Assembly: GCA_019096155.1 (NCBI GenBank)
Contig: JAHCVI010000004.1
Span: 2,418,001-2,482,000, forward strand
DNA length: 64,000 nucleotides
DNA from: Staphylotrichum longicolle
Lineage: Eukaryota; Ascomycota; Sordariomycetes; Sordariales; Chaetomiaceae
Direction of reading: 5' to 3'
A program made the position numbers and the translations under genes. The notes beneath the pieces were generated by a model. That model was given only the letters and a program-made list of their open reading frames with translations. It was not told where the DNA came from and did not search any database. Positions within the stretch are counted from its first letter, which is position 1, and each line of letters opens with the position of its first letter. Below, piece by piece: positions 46,501 to 57,700 of the stretch.

Positions 46501-47670
46501 GCCGGCGACGGCGTGGCCGGGACGCACAGTTTGTGATTTTGGACCAGGCGGCCGCAGCTGCTGCCAACAGAGCAGAGCAGCCAGCCATAGGTCCAGCTCC
46601 TCAGCCACTAGCGGCCGCAGGACGCATGCGGTGCCGAGCTGGGGGCTGGCAACTTCGAGGCATTGAAAACCCCTGTCCGGTCGCTCCACTGGAATCACTC
46701 GACACCCTCGCAAGTCAGAAACCAGGAAGGGATGAAATGGCCCTCTGTCGCCGGGATCAATCATCAAACTGCCCCGCTCTTCGTCAATGTAGCCCATGCC
46801 GCCCTGCCACGGCCCACCAACGTCCTTCTGGTACTCGATCTCGCCGCGCATCCTCCCGCATAGATTCTTCATCAAGAGCAGCACCTTATTTGCGTCGGCG
46901 GTCGGTATCGGGAGAGGAAGGGAGTCAACAGACGGCGGGAGAGAGGAGAGAGGTGAGCTGGGCCGCGATGACGCCCGCTTGGTCAGACGGCTCCGAGGAC
47001 CAGACGACTTCTTGTCCTTGGTCGCCGGCGCGGTCAGAGGCGTCTGCAGGTCGACTTGTTTATACGGCTCGAACGGGGACTGGAAGGAGGGCGGTTTCAT
47101 GTCGTCGGCAACCGGGAGAGAGGCGGCGGACGAGAAGGACCCTATCCTGTTACGCGCTTCAATGGTGGGTGCGAGCTGCTGCCGGAACGCGCCATCCATT
47201 GTGTGAGTTCGCGGCCTGAAGGAGGTCGAACGGGTAGGCGGGCTCGACGCAGTGCTGTCAAAGGAGCCGGGAAAGGAGTCATTGAACACGACGCCCTGGC
47301 GCCGGGCTGGCAGACCGGCGGTGGCAGCGGGGATGGAGCGCGGCGAGGTCTGCGGCGAGACAGAGGCCCAATCACGTGGCGCTTGTGGCACGCTGCTTGA
47401 AGTCGCATCGAGGCCGTCGGACACGGCGTCGACTGGCTCAGGGGTCACTGCCCTTACTGTCTGCCGGAACGCACCTCGAAGACTGCTCGCTGAAGGCCTC
47501 TCTGCGCCCCGCGGCGACGGGACCTCGGAGAGTGGGGGGAGGACTGATGTGCGCGGCGGCCGCTCTGGCAGAGGAGGGACGAGGGCTCCATGGGGACTAC
47601 TCCCCAGAGAATGGGACCTCCCGTCCATGGCGACCGGAAGCGGGCTCGTCAGCCCCCGTTCTCTCGGCAT
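43564..47670 (-). CDS. Bud2-type Ras GTPase-activating protein
   Basis: One exon, 1368 residues. About 1-240 is a Ser/Pro/Arg-rich disordered region. Two PH-like blocks at ~265-370 and ~400-540 precede a C2 domain at ~570-690 (PIVGNYLAEVILDG, TTTKMGTKNPFWRED). The RasGAP domain spans ~750-1030, with the arginine-finger region LLFRGNSLLTQ (Arg near 842) and the FLFLRFLCPAILNPKLFGLL signature at ~950. PH-C2-RasGAP order is that of yeast Bud2/Cla2, the GAP for Rsr1/Bud1 in site selection and polarity, and of animal SynGAP; Ira-type GAPs lack it. An extended C-terminal region follows. It ends in a run of Lys-Glu-Arg repeats encoded by a purine-only tract, so the last ~80 codons are less certain. 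ATG at 47670 is the first in frame; 47628 is an alternative. Confidence 0.9.
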   Translation of the reverse strand: MPRERGLTSPLPVAMDGRSHSLGSSPHGALVPPLPERPPRTSVLPPLSEVPSPRGAERPSASSLRGAFRQTVRAVTPEPVDAVSDGLDATSSSVPQAPRDWASVSPQTSPRSIPAATAGLPARRQGVVFNDSFPGSFDSTASSPPTRSTSFRPRTHTMDGAFRQQLAPTIEARNRIGSFSSAASLPVADDMKPPSFQSPFEPYKQVDLQTPLTAPATKDKKSSGPRSRLTKRASSRPSSPLSSLPPSVDSLPLPIPTADANKVLLLMKNLCGRMRGEIEYQKDVGGPWQGGMGYIDEERGSLMIDPGDRGPFHPFLVSDLRGCRVIPVERPDRGFQCLEVASPQLGTACVLRPLVAEELDLWLAALLCWQQLRPPGPKSQTVRPGHAVAGAPARIEMKRRVSSPGLRHSAIIKVGKVLLWDKGAAVSPRAIIRRPSTRDLRSSQTCWRRVSCILHDNGEFKIMTENDVTVLSVIELSQLARSGIQQLDKSVLDEDYCLAIFPTYSSTSTQLSIFRPVYIALESRVLFEVWFVLLRAFTIPDVYNLESGSAGRVCEVTDFQQEPTGETFRVEKTISVRVTEAKFRSRTWTGDGAQGDRHAKGHDSDPIVGNYLAEVILDGEVRARTTTKMGTKNPFWREDCLFTDLPASLPYLSVLLKRVDGNMESFAHQIQDDLGLARTSHLTEVLCGSVDIPLHQMECGKDHEQWLQICDDRQQSIGSMLLKVHHEEFVVLLQRNYEPLSDLLHRFSGGLTAQIAAALPGSLRRLAEIFVNIFQVSGSANEWLMNMVEEEIDGIGNQAALKKPRFSGRLKSNDSIESNVDREQIVRDLGKSLQGEANLLFRGNSLLTQALEFHMRRLGKEYLHETLADKISEINDSDSSCEVDPSKLHHGEDIQQHWSQLIQFTTGIWNCIISSAARLPPELRHILKYIRAVAEDRYGDFLRTVTYTSVSGFLFLRFLCPAILNPKLFGLLRDHPRPRAQRTLTLIAKSLQALANLSSIGKKETWMEPMNRFLTAQRQPFKDFLDAVCAIPAERTKAPLPASYSTPVTILGRLSPLSREGFPSLPYLIDQGRNFAALVKLWADAHPSSASESQVYEGDLLSFHTHCINLHQRAVDCLACIEALRAAETASQPADDPSGLSDVMDRISVGEMLNLSTYSSGPAAWAESEGRPPGSSGSEMDAAGTVPPFGTISISRDSRHGSFSREVSSSSLRQMSRNSELSTSQGASSSGGTVRSLRNGIHPRKLLSGFIRKTRTASPDSPGAAGPVMASLPVIVREGERDSNGDQENINGSKVWEKTKEKEREKEREKERDREREEERERERGGAQQRRSPAARFETRRDSGAISTAAGRAELISVVICSRVLRAV
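43686..43790. repeat. Polypyrimidine/polypurine tract, (CCCTCT)n-(CTCTTT)n-like
   Basis: About 100 bp almost purely C/T on the plus strand, built of CCCTCT, CTCTCC and TTCTCTCTCC words. It encodes the KEREKEREKERDREREEERERER tail of the RasGAP from the opposite strand (quoted motif is shortened by position: residues about 1300-1330). Confidence 0.85.
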
Positions 47671-48903
47671 GCGCCGAGGCCAGATAGACGGAGACGGCGG
47701 CGGCGGCGGCGGCGGTCGAAGCGGCGGTCGCCCGTGGAGGGGGTCGAGGCCGGAAGACGGCGCACATGCGCGCGGCCGAGTCCACGAGCGCTCTGGTTCC
47801 CCGTCACACTTGTTCTCCCAGCTTAATCACGGTCACAGTCCCTCTCGATCTTTGTGGTGTCGTATGCGACCGGAGCAGCGCAACCATAGCAGAGCACGCC
47901 AGCTGCAGCGAGATGTCGACGGCAAGTAGAGGCGCAACTTGCGCGGCGCACACGGGAAGCCGGGAAGTTGGATCGCAGCGAGATGCGACAACGAACGGTC
48001 GCTCTACAGGCGCAACAGAATCGAGCCCGCGGCTTTGCGATCGGCGAGGTTAGCGAATCGAGCTCAGGGTCGCCGACAGCTACCAGGGCGCGGTGAGCAG
48101 GATTGTGTCGCGAACAGGCGATGCTCGGTGCAGTTCGTTTTGCATGATACAGATGGACGGGTTCCGGCGTGTTCGTCGTCCCAAGTCACCAGCACATCCC
48201 AGATGACAGGATCAAGGCCGGATGGAGAGCGCAAGTCGTGAACCCAAAGCCACGCTGAAGGGTCTCCCAGGATCAATGGATTGGCCACAGTTCTCTGGGG
48301 CTGCACACCTTCTGGGCACTGCAGCACACGCTCCGCAGCAAACGGCCGGGTCCTGCAGGATGCAAGCCAAGGGAGCGATTAATATTATTAATTAGCGAGG
48401 TGTCGTTGCATTGCTAACCCCAGCGCGGGTGAGCGACCGCGACGGACCGAGAGCTTGCTGGGTCCACAGGGCACCGAAGTGGCGTGGTCGGTCGCTATCC
48501 CAGGAGCCGATCTCAGCCATGGAAAACCCTAAAAAGGTTGGGGGTGGGAAGCTGGTGACGGGCTTAGGCTGGTGTGCACAAAGCCCGGCGAGGCCGGGAA
48601 GCGGACCAAGACCTGGGCCCGCCGTCCGAATTCCTCTCGATCGGGTTACACAGCGTCTTGCGTTGCAGGTCAGCATTTTGGGTGGAAGAAGCCGCCCAGA
48701 AGCTCGCCCAGTTCGCGCCCAGCACCAGATCTGCGCTAACATGGCAGTTTGCGGGGTTGGTGACGATCCCTGCGCGAACTGCTGGGTCTGGAAATTGCCC
48801 GATCATGCATCCTCGGGGCATCCCCGAAACCCTAACCCTTATTTTCTGAACATACATTCCTTCCCCCTGACACAACCACCTCCATCTCTCCATCAGGACC
48901 CCT
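47671..48903. other. RasGAP 5' region and 3' flank of the 2H phosphoesterase gene
   Basis: 1.2 kb with no recognised gene. It contains the (CGG)n run described separately. Confidence 0.5.
47695..47715. repeat. (CGG)7 trinucleotide run
   Basis: Seven perfect CGG units on the plus strand (CCG on the coding strand), 25 bp upstream of the RasGAP start codon and probably within its 5' UTR. Confidence 0.9.
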
Positions 48904-50254
48904 TCAGAACCCTTCTCCCGTCATGATGGTCCGGCCTCCGCCATACCACAGTTTCCCACACCGAGCGTCGAGCCCCCGTTCCTGGCCGACAATCCACTCT
49001 CCGATGAACTCGCCATCCTTGACCTCCCAGACTTCTTTCTCAAGCCACTTGTTAATGTCTTCAATGGCTTGGATCCAACGCTCTCGAAGTTCGGGCGTCT
49101 CATGATCCTTTTGGGAGAGATAGCGTCCAAGCGTGATGTGCGCGCTAGGAACCACATATCGAGAGGCAATGGCCACCGTTTCCGACGCCTTGTTGAAGAC
49201 ATCCCGCCGCAGGTGGTGGTACGTGTAGTTGTCATCGTCGGCATGGGGAGTGTCTCCTGAGGGCGCCGGAACAAGGGGCGGCGACAGGACCTCCTCTCCA
49301 GCCGCTGGCAAAAATGAGACTGCGACGGCGGACAGGTCGTAAGAGATCATAGGCTTCACAAGACGCGAGCGCCGTGTAAACGTCAAGCCTGTCAGGGCAG
49401 GGATTGCCGGCCGCATGGACGACACCAGGCTGGCAATTTCCTCGGCCGTCCGCGAGTGAGCAACCTCGAGAGTGGTCAAATGCATGCGGTGGGATGGCAT
49501 GAGCCAAAGGTCTGGGGATCGAGATGTTAGTAAATCCCGATTCCTTGCGCCGCCTCGGGTGGGATTCATGTTTACTCGGTGCCGCTTCTCGCAAGAGCGC
49601 CTGCAAGTGAGAGGCCAGCCTCACAATGTGATCTGGCGGCCGGGCCCAAAACACGAGGCAGTCCCGGGGATCCTTGAAACCCGGCTCAAGGTCTGGGTTT
49701 TCCAGCCGCAACAAGACTTGGTCAATGTTGAGCCCGTTAAACTCAGAAGTCAGGAACTTGTCTCGCTGTTGCGCATTTCGGGTCGTCCGGTGCGTTGCAT
49801 AGAGCGCCTGAAGCTTGGCCTAGACAAGATTCATCTTGATTAGTGCCTGGCAGGCAAGACCAAGTAGTGGCGATTCCCATTCCCGTTACCCCGGCAGAGT
49901 TGCCGGAAGCTTTGGCCGGCCTCTCCGGCTCCGGCTCGTGGCTCGGCCCCGGTCCCGGCGAGTGAGAAACAAAATAACCGGCACCATAGGAACTGCTCCG
50001 CTCTTATAGCCGTCTTTATTTAAACACCTCCGGGATCCTCCTTCTCTTCTCTCCTTCCAAGCTGCTCCTCCACTTCTTCCGCTTCCCTCGAGGCACGGCA
50101 CTCTGGGCAGGGGGCGGCTTACCTGCGAGCCTTGGCAGGCGTTGATGAGCGCATCGTACGGGTTGTCGCCCGGCTTGATCGCGACTCCAGAAAGATCCTC
50201 GAATTTGTTTCCAGAGTTGGCATCTGTCGACTTCGTGGTTGAAGAAGGCGCCAT
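48904..50254 (-). CDS. 2H-type phosphoesterase, RNA ligase/cyclic phosphodiesterase-like
   Basis: Three exons (50123-50254, 49576-49819, 48904-49511), 327 residues. ATG at 50254 begins MAPSSTTK; longer options start with non-ATG codons. The two motifs that define the 2H superfamily are present: HLTTLEV with H136-x-T138 and SAHITLGR with H250-x-T252. Spacing of ~114 residues fits one catalytic cleft. Splice joints are supported by CACTAATC and TACTAAC-like branch points. 2H proteins hydrolyse 2',3'-cyclic phosphates or 2',5' bonds in RNA or nucleotides; the substrate of this fungal group is not established. The N-terminal conserved block FEDLSGVAIKPGDNPYDALI precedes the fold. No signal peptide. 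Its gene is divergent from the methyltransferase gene by 1.4 kb. Confidence 0.85.
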
Positions 50255-51702
50255 CTTGCTCTCCCTTCCAGACTGGGATCCGCCCACTTGCCGTCTTGGA
50301 GGGTTTGACTCCCGCGCCTTGTCAGGTTTTGGCGCCCTCAAAGCAGAGAAGCACTTTTGAAACCGCTGCACTCAATGAAAGGTAAGTGACGACTTTTTCG
50401 GTCTGCCGTCTCTGCAGCGCCCTTTTCCGTGGCCTCATCTCGGGGCTGAGCAATCATGCAATCTCCGGGGGGTTGGAATGGAGTCTCACCAGCCACAGAA
50501 GCAGGTCGCAGCCACACAAAGAGCCCACATCACAGCCACACGAGGCCCTTGGCAGACAAGTTCAACGTCAAGCCATCAGACGACGCCGGAAGGGTTGTGC
50601 GCAGACAGTAGCAATGCCCGGAAAATCACCCAGGAGTGGGGTGGTTTGGCCCTCGGTAGCCTGGGCAGCGCCATGATCTCCTGGTTGAACCTCCCTGGCG
50701 ATTTCCCTTCCCAGCCTTGGGCCATGGCACCACCCGTTCAGTACCCACAGGGCATGACCCAGGGGCACACGCACCTCAGGGGCAACCAGGAGTCAAGGGT
50801 CAACATCACCAGTCTCCTGCTACCTCAATGCTGTCATGCCGTCTGGTCTCTGTTCCCTCGGATACCGGCATGTCGGTCAAAGGCTTTGGCATCCCCATCC
50901 CCATCCCCATCCTGCATCTGCTGTCAGCTACCGGTGGCCTCATGGGAGACAGAAACGGGTTCCAATGGACCGCCCGCATGTTGCATACAAAGCTCCATGG
51001 GTGCCACATAAGCATCGACAATGCAGCATGAACCTGCATGTCCCACCTCCCCCTTCTGCGACACATGGCGGCCGCTGAGCTTTTGACCGCCAAAACCGGC
51101 GAGGGCAGCGATACTACTCACTCGATATGCCCTGATGCCAGCCCTTGCTGCGCCCACAGAGCCATCTCGAGCACCGGTGTGTTAATTTGGCATCGGCCCT
51201 GGCTCGCACCTCTGAGCCCGCGGCTTGTTTACCATGCCTCCTCGCCCCTGTCCGCCGAGACAAGAGACTCCCACCTCAGGGACCCGCCTGATGACCGGTC
51301 ATAATCTCGAAAAAACACGCCGCTGCCCCGTCTGTCGTTCTGCCCGTGTCTTTCGCCCTGGCTAGCCCATCATGCTCGTGTTCTTTGCCTCTGCGCCTTC
51401 CTGGGTTCACGACATCTTGCTGCGACCTTTCTTCCCAGCTTCTCTGCTCCAACCGATCGAGAAAAACACCTCGCAGGCACACAACACCAAAAAGACGTGT
51501 TCCTCGAGCTGTCTCCAATCCCTTGGGTCGTTACACTTTTGCTCTGATTCTTGCCATCTCCTTTGTCGACCAGCTGCTACAAAAGACGCCTCGTCTCGCT
51601 CTTTGGACACGCGGAGGGCCGCGAGCGGTCGGGTCCCGAGGTATGCAAATTTCCAGCCTGTTCTTTGAAGTCCCGCGCCAGTTGACACTTGGGTATTCAG
51701 AC
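50255..51702. promoter_or_regulatory. Divergent promoter region, 2H gene and DNMT5-like gene
   Basis: 1.45 kb between two start codons. It contains an ATCCCC hexamer run at about 50890-50912 and a (T/C)-rich leader before the DNMT5-like ATG. No other gene recognised. The open frame upstream of 51703 (from 51346) lacks conserved content and is treated as 5' UTR. Confidence 0.5.
50890..50912. repeat. (ATCCCC)n hexamer run
   Basis: Four consecutive ATCCCC-like hexamers on the plus strand in a non-coding region. Confidence 0.7.
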
Positions 51703-54700
51703 ATGGCTCCCAACAAGAAGACTGCGGCGTCCCGCGCTGCCGCCAGCAAGGGCAAGGCCCGTGTACCATCTGCTTCCAAGGGTGGTCTCGGTGTCGGCCC
51801 CGCTGCTGGGAAGCGCAAGCGCTCTGTGGATTCCCACAGCAACTCCTCTGACCGAGATAGCGATGGTGGAGAGCCGCTACCTCGTACGACCATCAAGAAA
51901 TGTAAAGTATCCCCTGGCAATGCCTCTGAGTCCATGGATTCCGCGCACGCGCTTGGCGATTCTTCATCTGCCAACGCCGACGGGCCCATGGACCTCGACC
52001 ATCCCGCCAACCACGCAATTGGCGAGCGCAGGAAGCACAAAAAGAGCGGCATAATGGCGATTGATACCAGCCTGAAGCCCATTTCCGATGTCCGGGAGAT
52101 GTTTGAGGACATGGTCTTTCGAATCGACCCCGTTGCCCTGAAAGAATCGCCCATCAAACTGAATGTGGCCACTCTCTGCTCCGGCACAGACGCCCCCATC
52201 TTTGCTCTGGAACTGATCCAGGACGCCTTGCAAGCCATGGGCTACGGCGCAGGCTTCGAGTTCAACCATCTCTTCAGCTGCGAGATCGAGCCCTACAAGC
52301 AGGGTTTTATTCGCCGCAACCTCCCTCATGACACAACGATCTTTCGCGATGTCGTCGAGTTGGCGAGCGCCGTGTCGACCGGCCAGGCGTAAGTTCAATA
52401 ATCAACACTCATGCAGTAACTCGGGGTTGCTAACATGGTGCAGTACAACTGCTGCTGGCTCCAAAGCTGCAATTCCGACAGACCAGCTGGACATCTTGTT
52501 CGCTGGTTGCTCTTGTGTCGACTATTCGCACATGAACCAGAACAAACCATCCGGTCGTGTGCCGTCACTTGACCGCCATCTGAAGCAGAAGCCAAAGAAG
52601 AAGCGACGGGGCCGAAAGAAAGGTCCCGATGTCCATGACCAAGAAGCGCCAGTACCCGTCAAAATTGACGAAGCGTTTGTCAAAGATCTGGATCCGGGTC
52701 TTGAAGAGCTGCTTCTGTTGCCCTCGGGCGGCGAGTCATCAAGGACCTTTTTCGCCGCCATCAAACTTATCACGGCCCGTCGCCCAAAACTGATCATCTT
52801 GGAGAACGTCTCCGGCGCGCCGTGGGATATGTACACGGAACAGATCTTCCCCAAGATTGGCTACGTCGCCCACCATATCCGGGTAGACAGCAAGGAGTTT
52901 TACCTGCCCCAGACACGCCAACGCGGCTATCTGGTTGCCATCGATGCCACGCGATGGTGTGTGGAGCAGGCGTCCCAAATTGCCACGGAGAGCGAAGTCC
53001 AGCTCTCCAGGTGCAAGCGACCGCCTTCGGTTCCTATCTCGGCCTTCCTCCGCCCTGCCGATGACCCGGCCACGATTCAAGCCAGGGCCGACATGGAGAG
53101 CAAATCCTCTTGCAGCCCCCCTGAGTGGGCTCTCTGCGCCCTCCGGCACGCCGACGCACGCCAAAAGAATGGCCTCCGCCGAGATGATAACCGCTTTAGC
53201 GAGAAAGCAATGCGTAACGGTCGCTTGATCTTTGCCATCTTTCCCTCGCACTCGTGGATTCCATTCTGGGGGTGTCAGGTTGCCAGGATCGTCGACTTGG
53301 TGGACATTGCATTCGGCGTTAGCTACCAGCAAGGTGTCGATTTGGGCTACAAGACGGGCATGATTGACGTGAGCCAAAACGTCGACCGCAACAGCTTCGT
53401 CCTCGCCGCTCAAGCTCGCTCTAAACGCAACCTCGGCATTGTTGGTTGCATCACGCCCTCCGGACTCCCCATCGTCACCGATCTGATGCGTCCCATCACT
53501 GGCTTTGAGACCCTGTCGCTGCAGGGCCTACCAGTCGACGAATTAGTCCTCTCAACCGAAACTCAGGGTCAACTCCGCGATCTGGCAGGAAACGCCATGA
53601 CAGTCACCGTAGTTGGTGCTGTGACTCTGGCTCTTCTCCTCGCGGTCTACAAAGTCAATCCAGAACTGCTCAACAGGATCGACTCGGCGCAGCCCAGGCG
53701 TGGCCTCTACCTAGAGGCACCCCAAGACGAAGCCCTGATTGCTGGCCGCTCTTCTGGCGTCACTTTCGAGCTTAAACCGCTGCTCGCTATTGCGGAGAAG
53801 ATGGCACGCGTGTGCTACTGCTTCTCGCCGTCCAACGAAGTCTTTGTCTGCAACGCTTGTGGTATTACGGCTTGCTCCGCTTGTCGTGGAAGCCCCGAGC
53901 ATCACTTCGGCGCCCAAAAGGTTGCAGACTTTGGGTCTTCTGCTGAGAACGGCAAGGTTCGCCTTCAGAACCTCCTACCCAGTGCCCTCACCCTGCCCGT
54001 GCCGCATTCTGTCGTCTACCATGGAATGAGCCTCGCCAAAGAAGCGCTGTACTGCTCAGTCGTCTCGGACATTCTGACGGCAGACCCCGTGTACTACTTC
54101 GACGATATCAAGGTCACCGAGGATGTGGCCGTGTGCTACAAGGCCACCAACAGCATTGCTCGTCTTGTGCTCTCCCCCGGTTCGACCTGCTGCTGGTACA
54201 TCTACATCGCGCCCTGGCACCCCGCTCGCACACAGCTTGCGAGCGTGTTCGACCTTAGCCATCCTGTCGCGCGGGGGCAGTTCCCTTCTTCGGACGCCTC
54301 CGTCCCGCAGTGGTCGGTGTGGGCTCTTGGCCACATCAACCTCGCGCTTGAGTTGGTCGAGAGTGCGCACGGCGCTCTGGTTGCAAGCAATCTCTCCTTT
54401 GTGGACAGTCATGGAGTGGAGCTGGATGCGTCGCTGCAGGCGTGGAAGGAGTTTGTGGAGGCTAAAGTGTGTGGTTCTTACCTCCACCGGCCGAAATGCG
54501 GCACAGCAGGAAAGGCTTTGCGGGCCAAGCAGGCTTCGGCCAGTGCTGAAAAGGTCTTCATGATGTGGGAGTCCGCACCGCTTCGTGATTCTGCTGACGA
54601 CCACTTTGTGTGGACTGGGGATGTGAGGAGAATGGAGCCTCACGAATATCGAGAGATTTGGCTCCGGGCCAACGCAACACTCCCCTGGAAACTCGATTCG

Positions 54701-57700
54701 GGCCTGGGGTCGGTGAGCGTCTTCTGGCCCGGATATTGGTCGAGTCCTGCCCACATGTCAGAGTTTACTCGACCAGGGCTGTTTCAGGATCTTGTTCATC
54801 TCCGCTGGGGTCCGACCCAGTCCATCCAACATGCGGGTTGTCACATAGCAGGGCGATCCCCCATCACCAGCATGCCTGTTTTCGTCGCCATGACGGCGAC
54901 CTTCCGCGATTTTCCAGTATCGCCGGCAAGGGTCTCCAAGTTCGACGCTTCTCGGACCGAAAACAACTTTGCCGTCATCCCTTCCAACGGAGCCGATGCC
55001 TTCTTGAGGCTGTTTTCGTTTCTCTCAGCCGCGATCTGCGCATCGAGAGCACCAGCAGATCATGCTCTGTTCACGCACCTCGACGGGAACTGGATCCCAA
55101 TCACATCGTGCCGAGACTGCTCCGTGACTCCGCCGGAGATTGCGGTCTACCTGAAAAAAGACGAGAAGAATTCGACTCGGGCTATCCCAAAGTTTACCAA
55201 GGTCATCCTCGAAGACCCCGACGAAGCTGCGTTGTTTGAGAGGCAGTACCAAGACCTCCCGAGGGCAGTGGCAGTTGCTGCACGGCTCCTGCAGGGTTGT
55301 CAAGGGGAGTCGACGGTGGATGTGAGGGTCATGTTACAACCCAAAACTCTTGCTTCGAGGGCCCTCGGATACTTGCTCCAGGCACACCGCACTGCAAGTC
55401 GTGGCCGGCTTGCTCTGGTCTCAGACGCAAAGACATCCTTCACGGTAATGCTCGATTATGCACCCTCCTCAGCTTCAGGGTTTGCCCCCTTCCACCACTC
55501 CATCCAGCCTTGTGGTGCGAAGTTCCTTGCTGGCATCGATCTCACCAGGAAGCCGGCCTTGCCAAACCCAGTTCCCCCTCGATTCGTCCGACTATCGGGT
55601 AAGGGTACAAAAATGAAAATGGTGGAGCACAAACTCAGGTCAAGCCAACAAGAAGCTGTCAAGTGGATGTTGCAACGCGAACACACCCCCCTCGACTTTG
55701 TTAAGTCCGAGATCGAGGAGGAGGTGGTCGCTCCACTCAATTTGCGGGTTGCAGGCAAGGCTGAGTGGACCAACCACTTTCCCTACAGCTCCCGTGGCGG
55801 CGTTGTGGCCCATGAGATCGGCTATGGGAAGACTGTGGTCTCGCTTGCTCTGATTGATTGCATGCGGTACTTTGATCAAGAGGCGTCCATCAAGGAACGC
55901 AAGGAGAAAGTCGACGCCGCTCTCCTGGAGGAGCATCTCCGGACCTTCGAGGAGCTTGGGGGCCTCGATCTGGATCATCCGAAACTCAGGGCCGAGACTT
56001 TCTTCTGCCACTTGCCCGCTACTCTCGTGATCGTCCCCAGGCACATCACGGACCAGTGGGCAAAGGAAGCAGAGAAGTTTCTCGGGGTGTCGAAGCCGAA
56101 ACTCCTCATCATCAAGACGGCCAAAGCTTTCTACGACCAGTACCCCCTCAAGAAACTACAAGAAGCCGAGATCATCATTGTCAGCAGCGCAGTGTTTACC
56201 GAAGGATTCAAAACCCGACTGCAGACCGTTGCTGGAAGGGGCCCTGAATACCCAGCGGGGCTCTCCGGGAGAACTCTCGAAGCCTGGTACTGCGGCGCGT
56301 TGCGCAACCACAGGATCCTCACCGCCTACTACTTCGCTAGCATTGCTGCCAGCATCCCTGAAGACGACATCTTGAAGACTATTCGCGAAGTCCTTTTGCC
56401 TGGCCTGGTTGGGAAACAGCAAGCTGAAATCGACGCGCTGGTCGACAAACAAGTGTCTGAGATCGACCGTTCATTGTACAAGAAACACCGCCCGAAGGTT
56501 GGACTTTCGAAAAGCGCTTCCGGCTCAAAGAACCAGGAGGACAACGCTGGTTCAGATAGCAAGGAAAACGACGCTGATTCGGACAGCAAGCAAAACGACA
56601 AACAAAACGACGCTAACATCGAGAGCAAGGAGAACAGCCCTGTCACCGAGAGCAGGGAGAGCAGCCCTGGCACCGGGAGCAAGGAGAGCAGCCCTGGCAC
56701 CGGGAGCAAGAAGCATAAGGGTGGCAAACAGAGAAACGACTCTCGGCAGACGGCCAGCAAGAACCCGCGGAGTGCCGCCAAAACGGGAGACGGGGTTTGG
56801 AACATCTCCTGGCTGCACACCTGCAGCTTTGCCCGTATCATCTGGGACGAATGCTCTTATGACGATGAGGAAACCATCTCTCTTTTCATCGCTAATGCAG
56901 TGGCCAATGCCAAATGGCTGCTCTCAGGGACTCCAAAGCTCTTTGGCCTCGACCAAGTCTGCAAGACTGCCGCCGCGTTTGGTATACACGTCGCACGTCC
57001 CGAACCACGGATTATGCCCGGCTTGCCGGCGGTTACAAAGGGACCGGAATTGAACCCCATGTCCAAGAGCGAGGCGTTTCATGTCTTCTCTTCCCGCGTG
57101 AAATCATCTACACTCGCTCACGAGAGGCACAGCCATGCCGAAGGCTTTGTCGCCGCGTTTTTCCGCGCCAACGCACTGGATGCGGAGATTGACATTCGGT
57201 TTGTGGAGCAGGTCCGACCAGTCAACATGACGGCCTCGGACTCGGTGCGTTACCATTTGCTCAGCCAGGAAGTACTCGACGCTGGCTACGATTACAGCGC
57301 CCTCCCTGCTCATTCCCGTGGCGAGGTGAGATTGAGAGGCAGCGACCTGATGGACAGAGATGTCTGCACTCAAGCCAAGATGCTCCTGGGCCTGCTCGCC
57401 TGCGGCCTTGGTGAGGACAAGGGCTCTACCATGGTCCTTCGTGAGAACCTCGCAAGACGGAGCGACGTGCTCAGCGACCAGATGAAGCTTCTCTGGGACA
57501 AGGCGATGTGGCTGTGGCGCTGGATTATTGAGCTCAAACCCGAAAACGACGCAAAGATCGGTATGAGCCAGGCAGTTCAGGATACTCTGAAGAGGGTGGA
57601 TACACTCTGCAACAGCTTTGGAAGGGCGTTGCTGGGTGATGGAGACTTCGAAGACTTCGGCGGCAAAGACATGTTTCAGCACGAGGCGGCTGTCGTTGCC

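Noticed and set aside
51346..51702. N-terminal extension of the DNMT5-like protein
   Set aside because: Open and in frame, but composition looks like 5' UTR; ATG at 51703 gives the sensible basic/disordered start. Transcript data could overturn this.
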